A DNA stretch of 64,000 nt from Burkholderia guangdongensis. GTDB taxonomy: Bacteria; Pseudomonadota; Gammaproteobacteria; Burkholderiales; Burkholderiaceae. Location: the NCBI RefSeq assembly GCF_013403875.1, contig NZ_JACBNX010000009.1, positions 62,001 to 126,000 of the forward strand, given 5' to 3'. Below, one piece after another: positions 54,805-62,771 of this stretch; position 1 is the first letter of the stretch, and every line of letters begins with the position of its first letter. Made by a program: the position numbers and the translations under genes. The notes under the pieces are model-generated. The model searched no databases, was not told the origin of the DNA, and was given only the letters and a program-made list of their open reading frames with translations.

Positions 54805-55503
54805 ATGACCAACGCCGATCCGCACGAACTTCAGAAATTCAGCGACCTCGCCCATCGTTGGTGGGATCCGAACGCCGAATTCAAACCGCTTCACGACCTG
54901 AACCCGGTCCGGCTCGGCTGGATCGACGCGCATGCGCATCTGCCCGGCAAGCGCGTGCTCGACATCGGCTGCGGCGGCGGCATCCTGTCCGAATCGATGG
55001 CCGAGCTCGGTGCGCAAGTGAAAGGCATCGACCTGTCGACCCAGGCGCTCGGCGTCGCCGATCTGCACAGCCTCGAAAGCGGCGTGACCGTCGATTACGA
55101 GGAGATCGCGGCCGAAGCGCTCGCCGCGCGCGAGCCGGGCACGTACGACGTCGTCACCTGCATGGAGATGCTCGAACACGTGCCGTCGCCCGCGAACATC
55201 GTCGCGGCGTGCGCGACGCTCGTGAAGCCGGGCGGCTGGGTGTTCTTCTCGACGCTGAACCGCAATCTGAAGGCCTATCTGTTCGCGGTGATCGGCGCCG
55301 AATACATCGCGCAGATGTTGCCGAAAGGCACGCACGACTACGCGCGCTTCATCCGCCCTTCCGAGCTCGCGAGCTTCGTGCGCGCGACCGATCTGCACAT
55401 CGTCGAGATCAAGGGCATCACGTACCAGCCGATCGGCAAGCGCTTCGCGCTGTCGAACGACACCGACATCAATTACGTGGTCGCATGCCGCCGCGCCGCG
55501 TAA
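54805..55503 (+). CDS. ubiG: Ubiquinone biosynthesis O-methyltransferase
   Basis: Carries out both O-methylations in ubiquinone synthesis. The 232-residue product has the SAM motif [26 protein letters not shown], then [16 protein letters not shown] and [10 protein letters not shown], and the UbiG start [33 protein letters not shown]. Confidence 0.97.
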   Translation: MTNADPHELQKFSDLAHRWWDPNAEFKPLHDLNPVRLGWIDAHAHLPGKRVLDIGCGGGILSESMAELGAQVKGIDLSTQALGVADLHSLESGVTVDYEEIAAEALAAREPGTYDVVTCMEMLEHVPSPANIVAACATLVKPGGWVFFSTLNRNLKAYLFAVIGAEYIAQMLPKGTHDYARFIRPSELASFVRATDLHIVEIKGITYQPIGKRFALSNDTDINYVVACRRAA

Positions 55504-55528
55504 CCACGCTTCAGACGATGCATCCAGC

Positions 55529-56245
55529 ATGACGACACCGCTTTCGCCCGCCCGGGCCACGCTCGACGAATCGCGCCTGCAGGGCTGCGACGCCGTATTG
55601 TTCGACCTCGACGGCACGCTCGCCGACACGGCGCCCGACCTCGCGGCCGCCGTCAACAAGATGCAGCGCGCGCGCGGGCTGCCCGAAACGCCGCTCGACG
55701 TGCTGCGGCCGCTGGCGTCCGCCGGCGCGCGCGGCCTGCTCGGCGGCGCGTTCGGCATCGCGCCGCAGGCGGACGGCTACGACGCGATGCGCGACGAGTT
55801 CCTCGCGAACTACGCGGCCGATCTCTGCGTGCGCACGGCGCTGTTCCCCGGCATCGACGCGATGCTCGACGAACTCGACGCACGCGGCGTGCGCTGGGGC
55901 ATCGTCACGAACAAGGCGATGCGGCTCACCGCGCCGCTCGTCGATCTGCTCGGCATCGGCGCGCGCGCGGCGTGCGTGGTCGGCGGCGACACGACGCCGC
56001 ATGCGAAGCCGCACCCCGCTCCGCTGCTGCACGCGGCCGAGCGGCTGACGCTGACGCCCGAGCGCATCGTCTACGTCGGCGACGACCTGCGCGACATCCA
56101 GGCCGGCAGCGCGGCGGGCATGGCGACGGTCGCGGCCGCGTACGGCTATTGCGGCGACGGTGTCGCGCCCGCCCAGTGGCAGGCGCAACACCTGGTCGAA
56201 ACGACGCAGCAATTGCGCGAGCTGCTGCGCGATGTTGGGCTATAA
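55529..56245 (+). CDS. gph: Phosphoglycolate phosphatase
   Basis: HAD-family phosphatase, salvages 2-phosphoglycolate from DNA repair. Product of 238 residues: nucleophile VLFDLDGTLADTAPDLAAAVN, WGIVTNKAMRLT, and IVYVGDDLRDIQAGSAAGM. Located 25 nt after ubiG. The promoter -10 of ssrA overlaps its last codons. Confidence 0.95.
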   Translation: MTTPLSPARATLDESRLQGCDAVLFDLDGTLADTAPDLAAAVNKMQRARGLPETPLDVLRPLASAGARGLLGGAFGIAPQADGYDAMRDEFLANYAADLCVRTALFPGIDAMLDELDARGVRWGIVTNKAMRLTAPLVDLLGIGARAACVVGGDTTPHAKPHPAPLLHAAERLTLTPERIVYVGDDLRDIQAGSAAGMATVAAAYGYCGDGVAPAQWQAQHLVETTQQLRELLRDVGL

Positions 56246-56246
56246 T
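56241..56246 (+). promoter_or_regulatory. -10 element of ssrA
   Basis: TATAAT, overlapping the gph stop, 16 nt before the mature tmRNA 5' end. Confidence 0.75.
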
Positions 56247-56262
56247 GTTTGATCTGATCCGT

Positions 56263-56632
56263 GGGGGCGACCTGGTTTCGACAGGGGTTGTGAAGCGGCT
56301 AGGGCATGTCGAGGACCCGTCACCTCGTTAATCAATGGGAAAAACGTAACTGCAAACGACGATACGTTCGCACTGGCAGCCTAACGGCCGCCGTCCTCTG
56401 CCTAGTTCACTGACGGGCTAGTGTCGCAAGACCGGTAGCAATACCGCCAGAGGTCATATACGTCAGTTAAGCCTTGGCGGCGTCGCGACGTCCGGGTCGA
56501 AAATCCAGCGAATCGCCGTAGTGCAGCGTGTTCGTCCGCGTCGCTGCGGTTAAATCAAATGACAGAACTAAACATGTAGAACTGGTCGTGGACCGCTTCT
56601 GGACGCGGGTTCGATTCCCGCCGCCTCCACCA
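56263..56632 (+). ncRNA. ssrA: tmRNA
   Basis: The 5' end GGGGGCGACCTGGTTTCGAC pairs with the 3' end ...GTTCGATTCCCGCCGCCTCCACCA to form the alanine-tRNA-like domain. The tag frame starts at GCA 56352 and encodes ANDDTFALAA with TAA at 56382-56384, the tag usual in Burkholderia-type bacteria. It rescues stalled ribosomes with SmpB. The 3' end is the attachment site of the element that follows. Confidence 0.97.
56610..56632. repeat. attL: 23-bp direct repeat copy within ssrA
   Basis: Begins TTCGATTCCC and ends CTCCACCA; the T-arm and acceptor end of tmRNA. An exact copy is at 58444-58466. Confidence 0.9.
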
Positions 56633-56665
56633 CTTACACCGTAAAGTTTCACGAGCGACACCAAG

Positions 56666-56700
56666 AAACCCGCGACAGCACAAGGCTTCGCGGGTTTTTT
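56666..56700 (+). terminator. Terminator downstream of ssrA
   Basis: AAACCCGCGA, 12-base loop, TCGCGGGTTTTTT, 33 nt after the tmRNA end and therefore inside the island. Confidence 0.85.
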
Positions 56701-56801
56701 GTTGCCGGCGACACCGAAGTTACACCATCGACAGCTAGGGGCAAGGTCACTGTAGCACTTCACCCAGCAAGTTCCATTATGCCGGTTATTATTGACAAGT
56801 A

Positions 56802-56813
56802 CCGACATATCGG
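56802..56813. promoter_or_regulatory. Palindrome upstream of abiEi, possible autoregulatory operator
   Basis: CCGA-CATA-TCGG, 14 nt before the abiEi start and downstream of a TTGACA at 56792-56797. AbiEi antitoxins are known to repress their own operon by binding inverted repeats in the promoter. Confidence 0.45.
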
Positions 56814-56826
56814 AACACCATTTCGC

Positions 56827-57426
56827 ATGGAGAGCAGCCACCAACACATCCTGGACCTAGCCCGCACGCTGGGACTCGTCCGCCCGCGCGACCTCGTCGC
56901 GCAAGGGCTGCCTCGTGTTGCGCTCACACGTCTGGTTCGGCAGGGCCTGCTCACTCGCATCGGTCGAGGTCTGTACGCGATTCCTGACCGCCCGGTGTCG
57001 GAGCACGGCTCTCTGGCCGAAGTGGCACGCAAGCATCCGCATGCCATTGTCTGCCTGCTGTCGGCGCTCCGCGTGCACGACCTCACCACGCAGTCGCCGT
57101 TCGAGGTTTGGCTGGGCATTCCCAACAAAGCACGGGCGCCAAAGATGGAGTACCCGCCACTGCGCATCGTACGCTTTTCGGGATCTTCGCTGACCGACGG
57201 TATCGAAGAACACCAGGTCGATGGCGTGACGGTCCGTGTGACCAGCGTCGCCCGCACCGTGGCCGACTGCTTCAAATTCCGCAACAAGATCGGCCTTGAT
57301 GTAGCGTTGGAGGCACTGCAGGAGACTTGGCGCGCCAAACGGGTCAGCATGGATGATCTCTGGCGTTACGCCACCCTCTGCCGGGTGGCCAATGTCATGC
57401 GCCCCTATATGGAGAGTCTGTCATGA
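56827..57426 (+). CDS. abiEi: AbiEi-type antitoxin (type IV)
   Basis: Product of 199 residues. An N-terminal winged helix (HILDLARTLGLVRPRDLVAQGLPRVALTRLVRQGLLTRIGRGLYAIP) is typical of AbiEi; the C-terminal part (VDGVTVRVTSVARTVADCFKFRNKIGLDVALEALQETWR) is the COG5340-type antitoxin domain. It represses the operon and counteracts AbiEii without binding it. An upstream in-frame ATG at 56779 exists; 56827 begins the conserved part. Overlaps the toxin start by four bases. Confidence 0.9.
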   Translation: MESSHQHILDLARTLGLVRPRDLVAQGLPRVALTRLVRQGLLTRIGRGLYAIPDRPVSEHGSLAEVARKHPHAIVCLLSALRVHDLTTQSPFEVWLGIPNKARAPKMEYPPLRIVRFSGSSLTDGIEEHQVDGVTVRVTSVARTVADCFKFRNKIGLDVALEALQETWRAKRVSMDDLWRYATLCRVANVMRPYMESLS

Positions 57427-58418
57427 ACGAACGCAACGTGGCAGCCTCTGTACGTGCCCGACTGCTCAATCGCGCACGCGAGACCCAGCAGGATTTCAGT
57501 CTGGTACTCACGCGCTATGCCATTGAGCGCCTACTGTATCGCATCAGCATCTCGAACCACGCTGACCAGTTCCTGCTGAAAGGTGCACTGCTGTTCGACC
57601 TGTGGTTCGACATCCCGCATCGTCCGACACGGGATGCTGACTTTTTGGGGTTTGGTTCGACGGAGTTGCCGCACATCGAGGGCATCTTCAAGGAGATCTG
57701 TGCCATCGAGGTCCTTGATGGCGTGGCATTTCAACCTGACACTGTGCGCGCCGCCGAAATTCGCAAAGAGGCCAACTACGCCGGTGTGCGGGTGATGTTG
57801 CTCGGCATGATCGATGGTGCACGCTGTCAGATCCAAATCGACATTGGCTTTGGCGACGCCATCACGCCGGGACCTGAAGATGTCGAGTACCCCGTCATGC
57901 TGCCGGAGTTCGCGGCACCGAAGCTGCGCGTCTATCCACGCTACACCGTGGTCGCCGAGAAGTTCGAGGCGCTGTCATCGCTGGGCATCGCCAACAGTCG
58001 CATGAAGGATTACTTCGATCTCTGGATACTGGCTCGCCACACCGACTTCGACGGCGACATCCTCCGCCAAGCCGTGCAGGGCACGTTTGATCGTCGCAAG
58101 ACGGCATTGACGCAGCAAGCTCCCTTCGGTCTCACGGACGCTTTTGCGCAAGATGCGCAGAAGCAAACACAGTGGCTGGCATTCTTGAAGAAGAACAGAC
58201 TTCAAGAACTGATGCTTGAGGAAGTTATCGTTGCAGTGCGCGCCTTCATGCTGCCTGTCCTGCACGCGGCCAGCGCCGATGCGGCACTCCCCCTATATTG
58301 GTCCGCTGGCGGACCGTGGTCGCCAGCGAAGGATGCGCTCCGGCCGCGGGTGCCATTGCCGACTGCAGCCGAAAATTCCTGTGGTACATTTGGGGGTACA
58401 TCTTCAGGAAATTATTAG
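57423..58418 (+). CDS. abiEii: AbiEii-type nucleotidyltransferase toxin, altered C-terminus
   Basis: Product of 331 residues. DNA-polymerase-beta-type nucleotidyltransferase motifs are all present: KGALLFDLWF (K53-G54), RPTRDADF (Asp71, Asp73), QIDIGFGD (Asp140), EKFEAL (Lys180 region) and MKDYFDLW (Lys195, Asp196). Homologues transfer nucleotides to tRNA acceptor stems or otherwise arrest growth, protecting against phage. After WSAGGPW (about residue 298) the last 30 residues (PLPTAAENSCGTFGGTSSGNY end) look unlike family members; the stop lies 26 nt before attR, so the end may have been replaced when the island shrank. Confidence 0.88.
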   Translation: MNERNVAASVRARLLNRARETQQDFSLVLTRYAIERLLYRISISNHADQFLLKGALLFDLWFDIPHRPTRDADFLGFGSTELPHIEGIFKEICAIEVLDGVAFQPDTVRAAEIRKEANYAGVRVMLLGMIDGARCQIQIDIGFGDAITPGPEDVEYPVMLPEFAAPKLRVYPRYTVVAEKFEALSSLGIANSRMKDYFDLWILARHTDFDGDILRQAVQGTFDRRKTALTQQAPFGLTDAFAQDAQKQTQWLAFLKKNRLQELMLEEVIVAVRAFMLPVLHAASADAALPLYWSAGGPWSPAKDALRPRVPLPTAAENSCGTFGGTSSGNY

Positions 58419-58546
58419 CTTTCTGACGACATTCCACCATTATTTCGATTCCCGCCGCCTCCACCATCCGATACCTTGCCTTCTTCAAGCGCTTCGCGCA
58501 GATCGGCCAGCGGCTCACCGGCGTCGGCCTCGATGGCCTTGGGCAT
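58415..58546 (-). pseudogene. Truncated HTH-antitoxin-like fragment cut by attR
   Basis: A 43-codon frame. The first 24 residues, MPKAIEADAGEPLADLREAL and four more, look like the beginning of XRE/HigA-type antitoxins (…AIEADAGQP…LREAL…). From residue 27 the frame runs into the att repeat and becomes Gly/Asn-rich. The remainder of the gene is absent. The similarity is recalled from family patterns, not searched. Confidence 0.5.
58444..58466. repeat. attR: 23-bp direct repeat
   Basis: Exact copy of 56610-56632. The bases on either side differ (TAT before, TCC after), so the identity is limited to these 23 bp. Confidence 0.9.
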
Positions 58547-58601
58547 TGGCGATTTTCTCGATGTCCATCACAGCACCTTTCTGATGTCCTTGGGGAGCAT
58601 G

Positions 58602-59291
58602 TCACCTCAGAAGACCGGTTTGCCAAGGCCGCATCAACACGTGCATCCAGCCGTAGCGGCAACGCCGCCGCGGGCGTCGCCTCACACCCGGGCGCGGCAT
58701 GAAATCCGACGTGATGGATTCGATGCCGTCAAACATCGACGGCTGCAGCCGCTCGAGCAACGCGGCTCGAGATACGCGAGCGTCGAGCGTTCGAGGATCA
58801 ATGGCGAAGAACTTCGCGAGGGTCAGCCTGCAGCCGTCGAAGTGGTCGAGTACGCGCAGGTAGGCAACCGCCTCGGAGAATCGGCCGCCGAGCACGCGCG
58901 CCGCCTCGCCGGCCTCCTCGCGCCGCTCGAGCGCGACGTGCGGCTCGTACTGCTCGGGCGCAGCCAAACGCGCCGCCACGGCGTTCGCCATGAAGTCCCC
59001 ATCGTCATCGACGTCGTCCTGGTCGATCCGCGTGGCGAACCGCTCCTTTCGATTCACGAAGCGGCCGAACCGCTTCCGTAGCGTGTCGACGATGGTGTCC
59101 CGCAGATCCTCGTCCTCGGGATCGAGCTCGGCGCCTCGTTCGACGCGCATCTCGTCGGCGAGGATCCACACCTCATTTGTCAGGTCGTCGACGGAGTGAT
59201 CCCCTTCCGACGCGCGAGCAATCCACTCGAGCTGTCGGCGAATCAGCGCGATCAATCGTCCGAAGAACGTGTCTTGTCCGATGGGTGACAT
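58602..59291 (-). CDS. Hypothetical protein with sigma-factor-like layout
   Basis: Product of 229 residues. Residues 9-50 (FGRLIALIRRQLEWIARASEG...VDDLTNEVWILADEM) recall region 2 of ECF sigma factors; residues about 140-180 (RFSEAVAYLRVLDHFDGCRLTLAKFFAIDPRTLDARVSRA) have the form of a region-4 helix-turn-helix. The -10-contact residues cannot be identified, so this may be a degenerate relative. The last 25 residues are Arg/Trp-rich and may be altered. The start ATG 59291 is the first of the frame. Located 135 bp from attR. Confidence 0.6.
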   Translation of the reverse strand: MSPIGQDTFFGRLIALIRRQLEWIARASEGDHSVDDLTNEVWILADEMRVERGAELDPEDEDLRDTIVDTLRKRFGRFVNRKERFATRIDQDDVDDDGDFMANAVAARLAAPEQYEPHVALERREEAGEAARVLGGRFSEAVAYLRVLDHFDGCRLTLAKFFAIDPRTLDARVSRAALLERLQPSMFDGIESITSDFMPRPGVRRRPRRRCRYGWMHVLMRPWQTGLLR

Positions 59292-59503
59292 GCGCCCATC
59301 CTAGGGCAGTCACCGGCCCTCAACAGGGATAGGCGCATAAAATCAGACAAGTCTTAAGCCCATCGAGTCCGCGGCACGCCGGGCGTGCAACAGTCCGTGT
59401 CTGCGTTTCCTTCGGCGCATCGCCGACACGTGCTCAGCACTCAATTGATCGGGTACAGTACGCGAGGGGATGTTTCGATCAACCGCCGACAAGAATCATT
59501 CGA

Positions 59504-59848
59504 ATGGTCCGCTCTGCCTGCCGCCGCCTACTCAGCATCAGCCTCGCATTGCTCGCCGTCACCGCGCAGGCCCATGTCCCCCACACCGATCCCGATCTCT
59601 CCCAGGCGCGGCGCCTGGTCAGTCAGAGCCGTCAGTTGGTCAAGGACGCACATCGCCGGGATCCGCATGGATTCGGCGGTCACGAGGCCAAGGCGGCAGA
59701 GTTGCTTCGGCGGGCCTCGCTCCAGCTCAGCGAAGCGCGCGACTTCAGGATCTACAACGCCGGCAAGCCCGCCCAGCCGCCCCATCGGATCACGCGGCAT
59801 GCGGGCCGTTATCTCGCATCCCATGGGGCACGGCAGCGGATGTCCTGA
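59504..59848 (+). CDS. Short exported protein of unknown function
   Basis: Product of 114 residues. Signal peptide MVRSACRRLLSISLALLAVTAQA, then a helical, basic region (DLSQARRLVSQSRQLVKDAHRR...GHEAKAAELLRRASLQLSEARDFRIYN). No family recognised. The upstream 212-bp gap (59292-59503) shows no recognised signal. Convergent with the 59884 gene. Confidence 0.6.
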   Translation: MVRSACRRLLSISLALLAVTAQAHVPHTDPDLSQARRLVSQSRQLVKDAHRRDPHGFGGHEAKAAELLRRASLQLSEARDFRIYNAGKPAQPPHRITRHAGRYLASHGARQRMS

Positions 59849-59883
59849 TTGTCGATTCACGACGCGGCCGAACCGCGTCTGTA

Positions 59884-61002
59884 TCAGGCCACGATCAACC
59901 CATGTTTCGGCAATAGCCGTTTCAGCACGAAGTGCCGGTGGTGCTCGGCGGCCGAGTGGAAAAGATACGCGTGACTGCTCCGGATGCGCGTGAAGTCCCT
60001 CGCCTCCAGCGCCGAAATCAGTTCGCCCGTCCATTCGTGCTCGACGTACCGCCTGCATTCCGCCACCTCCAGCGCACCGCTTCCAAGCGCCGCGACCCAC
60101 GCGTCCTCGCGCTCATCGCGCTTGCCCTCGTGCGCAATCAGACGCCGGACCTCCGGCTCGATCCTGTCGAACGGAATCACCTGAGCGCGCGTCGCATCCG
60201 CATAGCGCGCGCCGGCGAAGCGCGCGAAAAACGCATGCAGCTGGCGGCACGCATCGAGATAGTTGTCCGGATTGCTGCGTTGTTCGATTTCGCCGTCCTT
60301 GTAGCGGAACGACCATTTGAGAAACGGTCTGTCCGGGCAGGTATCGACGCTGCCATGCCCGATCCGCGCCACGTTTTCGATCCATCCATAGAACGCCTGG
60401 AAATGCGCCGCCGAACCCTCGATGTAAGCGCGGGTTTCCTCGCCGTGCTCGTCCGACACGCACACCGAGCCCGCCTCGATGCAGTTCAGCCACGACGTCA
60501 CGCCCGAAAAACCGAAGTGCGCGAAGGTGTCCGCATACACGTGAGCCGCGATGCCCGCGAGCACGAGTCCGACATCGTCGGCGGCGAGCGTCAGGTGCTG
60601 CTCGAGCATTTCGCGGGCGATCTCGCTGTCTTTCCGGCAGACGAGTTTCTCGAGGTAAGTTTTCCCGCTCGCACCGGGCAGGAAATGGAACGGCACCCAC
60701 ACCATCCGGCTATCGTCACGGCCGGCCTTGTGATCGGTGCCGCGACGCACGAGACCGCAAACCTCCCGGCCCAGCCGGCTCACCTCGGCATCGACGCCGG
60801 TTTGCAGCGGATGATGCGCGGTCGGGATGCTCACCACCGCTTCGCATGGATCTCCTTCATCCTGCCGGACGGAAATGATGTCCTCGTCGTTCTGATCGTC
60901 GACGTTCTGTGAAGCGTGGGCGACGATCTCCGCATCCTCTTTCGGAATGCCCGCCGCGGCAGCCATCGCGTAAGTGCCGTAATAGTGCATGTCGCGCTGC
61001 AT
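59884..61002 (-). CDS. DUF6765-like protein
   Basis: Product of 372 residues. Begins MQRDMHYYGTYAMAAAAGIPKEDAEIVAHASQNVDD, and later has FHFLPG and AGIAAHVYADTFAHFGFSG. The spaced His/Asp residues resemble the metal site of zinc-dependent phospholipase C or HD-type folds; enzyme activity is inference only. GGAGGGGGGG precedes ATG 61002. Located 52 nt after the GMC oxidoreductase gene in the same direction, likely an operon. Confidence 0.75.
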   Translation of the reverse strand: MQRDMHYYGTYAMAAAAGIPKEDAEIVAHASQNVDDQNDEDIISVRQDEGDPCEAVVSIPTAHHPLQTGVDAEVSRLGREVCGLVRRGTDHKAGRDDSRMVWVPFHFLPGASGKTYLEKLVCRKDSEIAREMLEQHLTLAADDVGLVLAGIAAHVYADTFAHFGFSGVTSWLNCIEAGSVCVSDEHGEETRAYIEGSAAHFQAFYGWIENVARIGHGSVDTCPDRPFLKWSFRYKDGEIEQRSNPDNYLDACRQLHAFFARFAGARYADATRAQVIPFDRIEPEVRRLIAHEGKRDEREDAWVAALGSGALEVAECRRYVEHEWTGELISALEARDFTRIRSSHAYLFHSAAEHHRHFVLKRLLPKHGLIVA

Positions 61003-61054
61003 GGCCCCCCCTCCATCGAACTTGTCACGTGCGGGTTGCAAGCGCGGGCATCGC

Positions 61055-62650
61055 TCAATGCCCGCCGAGCAGCAATCCGACATTGCGCTCGGCCAGCGCG
61101 GCGATCGTGCGCGACGGATTGAGCCCCAGCGGACGCGGAACGATCGAACCGTCCATCACGTACAGCCCGTCGTAGCCGAACACTTCCCCGGCCGCATTCA
61201 CGACGCCGTCCGCTCGCGTGATGCCCATGTTGCAGCCGCCAAGCGGATGCGGCGTGATCAGCTTGTGCAGGTCGCTCCAGGTCGGCGGAATGAAAGCGTG
61301 CCCGCCCGTCGCGGTCGACAATCGCTCATGCGCATCGACCATCGCGTCGACAAGCGCCGCCGAGCGCACGTACGACCAGTCGAGCCGCAGCTCGCGACGC
61401 CACGGCGCGAACCAGCAGCGACCGAGACGCATGCGCCCGTCCCCCGCGTCGACGCCCTGACCGAACCACGGCATCATGTGCTCGAGCGGATCGCCGGAAT
61501 CGAAGTGGCGCGCGAAAGCCTTCCAGAACAGGCGCGGCACCCCGCCCCGCGAACGTTCGAGCCGGCGGTGCACGAAATCGTGCATCAGATCGGGAATGCC
61601 GCCATCCTCGACGAACAGCGCCTGCCGGTGCTCGGCGGCACGGTCCAGCAGGTCGATCGCCACGGAAATGGTGACGCCGTGCGATGGCGAAATCTCGCGA
61701 TCGCGATAGAGCGTGGGCGTCACGAAATCGCCGTTGAACGCCCAGCCCCAGCCGAGTCGCGGCGATAGATCCGGCAGCGTGCGATGTTCGTCGCGACAGC
61801 GCAGCAGCAACTCGGTGCTACCGATCGAGCCGGCGCCGAGGATCACCTTGGCCGCCGTCGCGGTGCCGCGCGTGCAACTGCGCGCGGCCGAATCGACGAC
61901 GTCGAAATGCACGCGCCATCCGCCACCGATCGGCTCGAGCTTTTGCACGACGTGCAGCGGCAGGATCTTCGCGCCGTGGCGCTCGGCCACGGCCAGATAG
62001 TTCAGATCGAGCGTGTTCTTCGCGCGCACCTGGCAGCCGATATCGCAGTTTCCGCAGTGCACGCAGGTGCCCTGCTCGACGCCGTGCACGTTGATGAACT
62101 TGACCGAATGCCGGTCGTCGCGCGCATTGGGCAGCGTTGGATCGTAGCTCGGACAAAAGCTCACCGCGAGCGGCAGCTTGCGGTAGCGGCTCCCCCAGCC
62201 GCACGCGTCGGCGGCCTCGCGCACGAGGCGCGCGCGTTCGCTGAGCTGGTTGTCGGGCACCTCCTGCACGGACAGCATGGCACCCACGCGCTCGTAGTGC
62301 GGTTTCAGCGCGTCGTACGTGATCTCCGGCGGCCAGCCACTGCAGAACGCGCTGGGCTTCGCTTCGACCGACACGTTCGCGTAGATCAGTGATCCGCCGC
62401 CGACACCCGCCGCGGCCACGACCGACATATTGGAAAAAACGCGCAGATCGGCCCATCCGTGAAATAGCTGCGGGTGCTGCTGATTCCACAGCCACGGATC
62501 GCTTTCGTCGCGCGGATACGTGCCCGGCGTCCAGCGCCGGCCGCGCTCCAGCACCAGCACCTTCCACCCCGCCTCCGCGAGACGGCACGCGGACACCGCG
62601 CCGCCGAACCCGCTACCGACGACGATCACGTCGTATTCCATTACGCTCAT
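61055..62650 (-). CDS. GMC-type FAD oxidoreductase (cholesterol oxidase-like)
   Basis: Product of 531 residues. FAD motif VIVVGSGFGGAVSACRLAEAGWKVLVLERG; VVAAAGVGGGSLIYANV; catalytic-region HPLGGCNMG; terminal LYVMDGSIVPRPLGLNPSRTIAALAER. It carries four close Cys, CVHCGNCDIGC (about residues 205-215), found in a subgroup of these enzymes and possibly binding an Fe-S cluster. The substrate is unknown; sterol-like alcohols are only a family guess. GGGAGG precedes ATG 62650. Divergent from the molybdopterin enzyme. Confidence 0.85.
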   Translation of the reverse strand: MSVMEYDVIVVGSGFGGAVSACRLAEAGWKVLVLERGRRWTPGTYPRDESDPWLWNQQHPQLFHGWADLRVFSNMSVVAAAGVGGGSLIYANVSVEAKPSAFCSGWPPEITYDALKPHYERVGAMLSVQEVPDNQLSERARLVREAADACGWGSRYRKLPLAVSFCPSYDPTLPNARDDRHSVKFINVHGVEQGTCVHCGNCDIGCQVRAKNTLDLNYLAVAERHGAKILPLHVVQKLEPIGGGWRVHFDVVDSAARSCTRGTATAAKVILGAGSIGSTELLLRCRDEHRTLPDLSPRLGWGWAFNGDFVTPTLYRDREISPSHGVTISVAIDLLDRAAEHRQALFVEDGGIPDLMHDFVHRRLERSRGGVPRLFWKAFARHFDSGDPLEHMMPWFGQGVDAGDGRMRLGRCWFAPWRRELRLDWSYVRSAALVDAMVDAHERLSTATGGHAFIPPTWSDLHKLITPHPLGGCNMGITRADGVVNAAGEVFGYDGLYVMDGSIVPRPLGLNPSRTIAALAERNVGLLLGGH

Positions 62651-62771
62651 GTCGACGACCTCCCGCACAGGACCGCCAGCGTTGCAAAGCAATGCGAAAC
62701 GAATGATGCAAACAGGTCCGCCGCCATCGAATCCATTGACTAATATAGGTGATCAAAGCAATGAGAAAGTG

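Larger units (their letters stand above)
56633..58466. mobile_element. Mini-island in ssrA carrying an AbiE toxin-antitoxin
   Basis: 1.8 kb between exact 23-bp att repeats. Base and codon use is visibly less GC-rich than in ssrA's other neighbours. Cargo: abiEi and abiEii only; no integrase, excisionase or IS. It is probably the residue of a larger tmRNA-specific island that lost its integrase by deletion. Confidence 0.8.

Noticed and set aside
56467..56847. Minus-strand frame across tmRNA and the island edge
   Set aside because: It overlaps the structured tmRNA and has no start signal or domain.
56633..58466. Integrase or IS element within the ssrA island
   Set aside because: Both strands were read; only the AbiE pair has coding character, and no Tyr/Ser recombinase motifs or terminal inverted repeats of an IS are seen.
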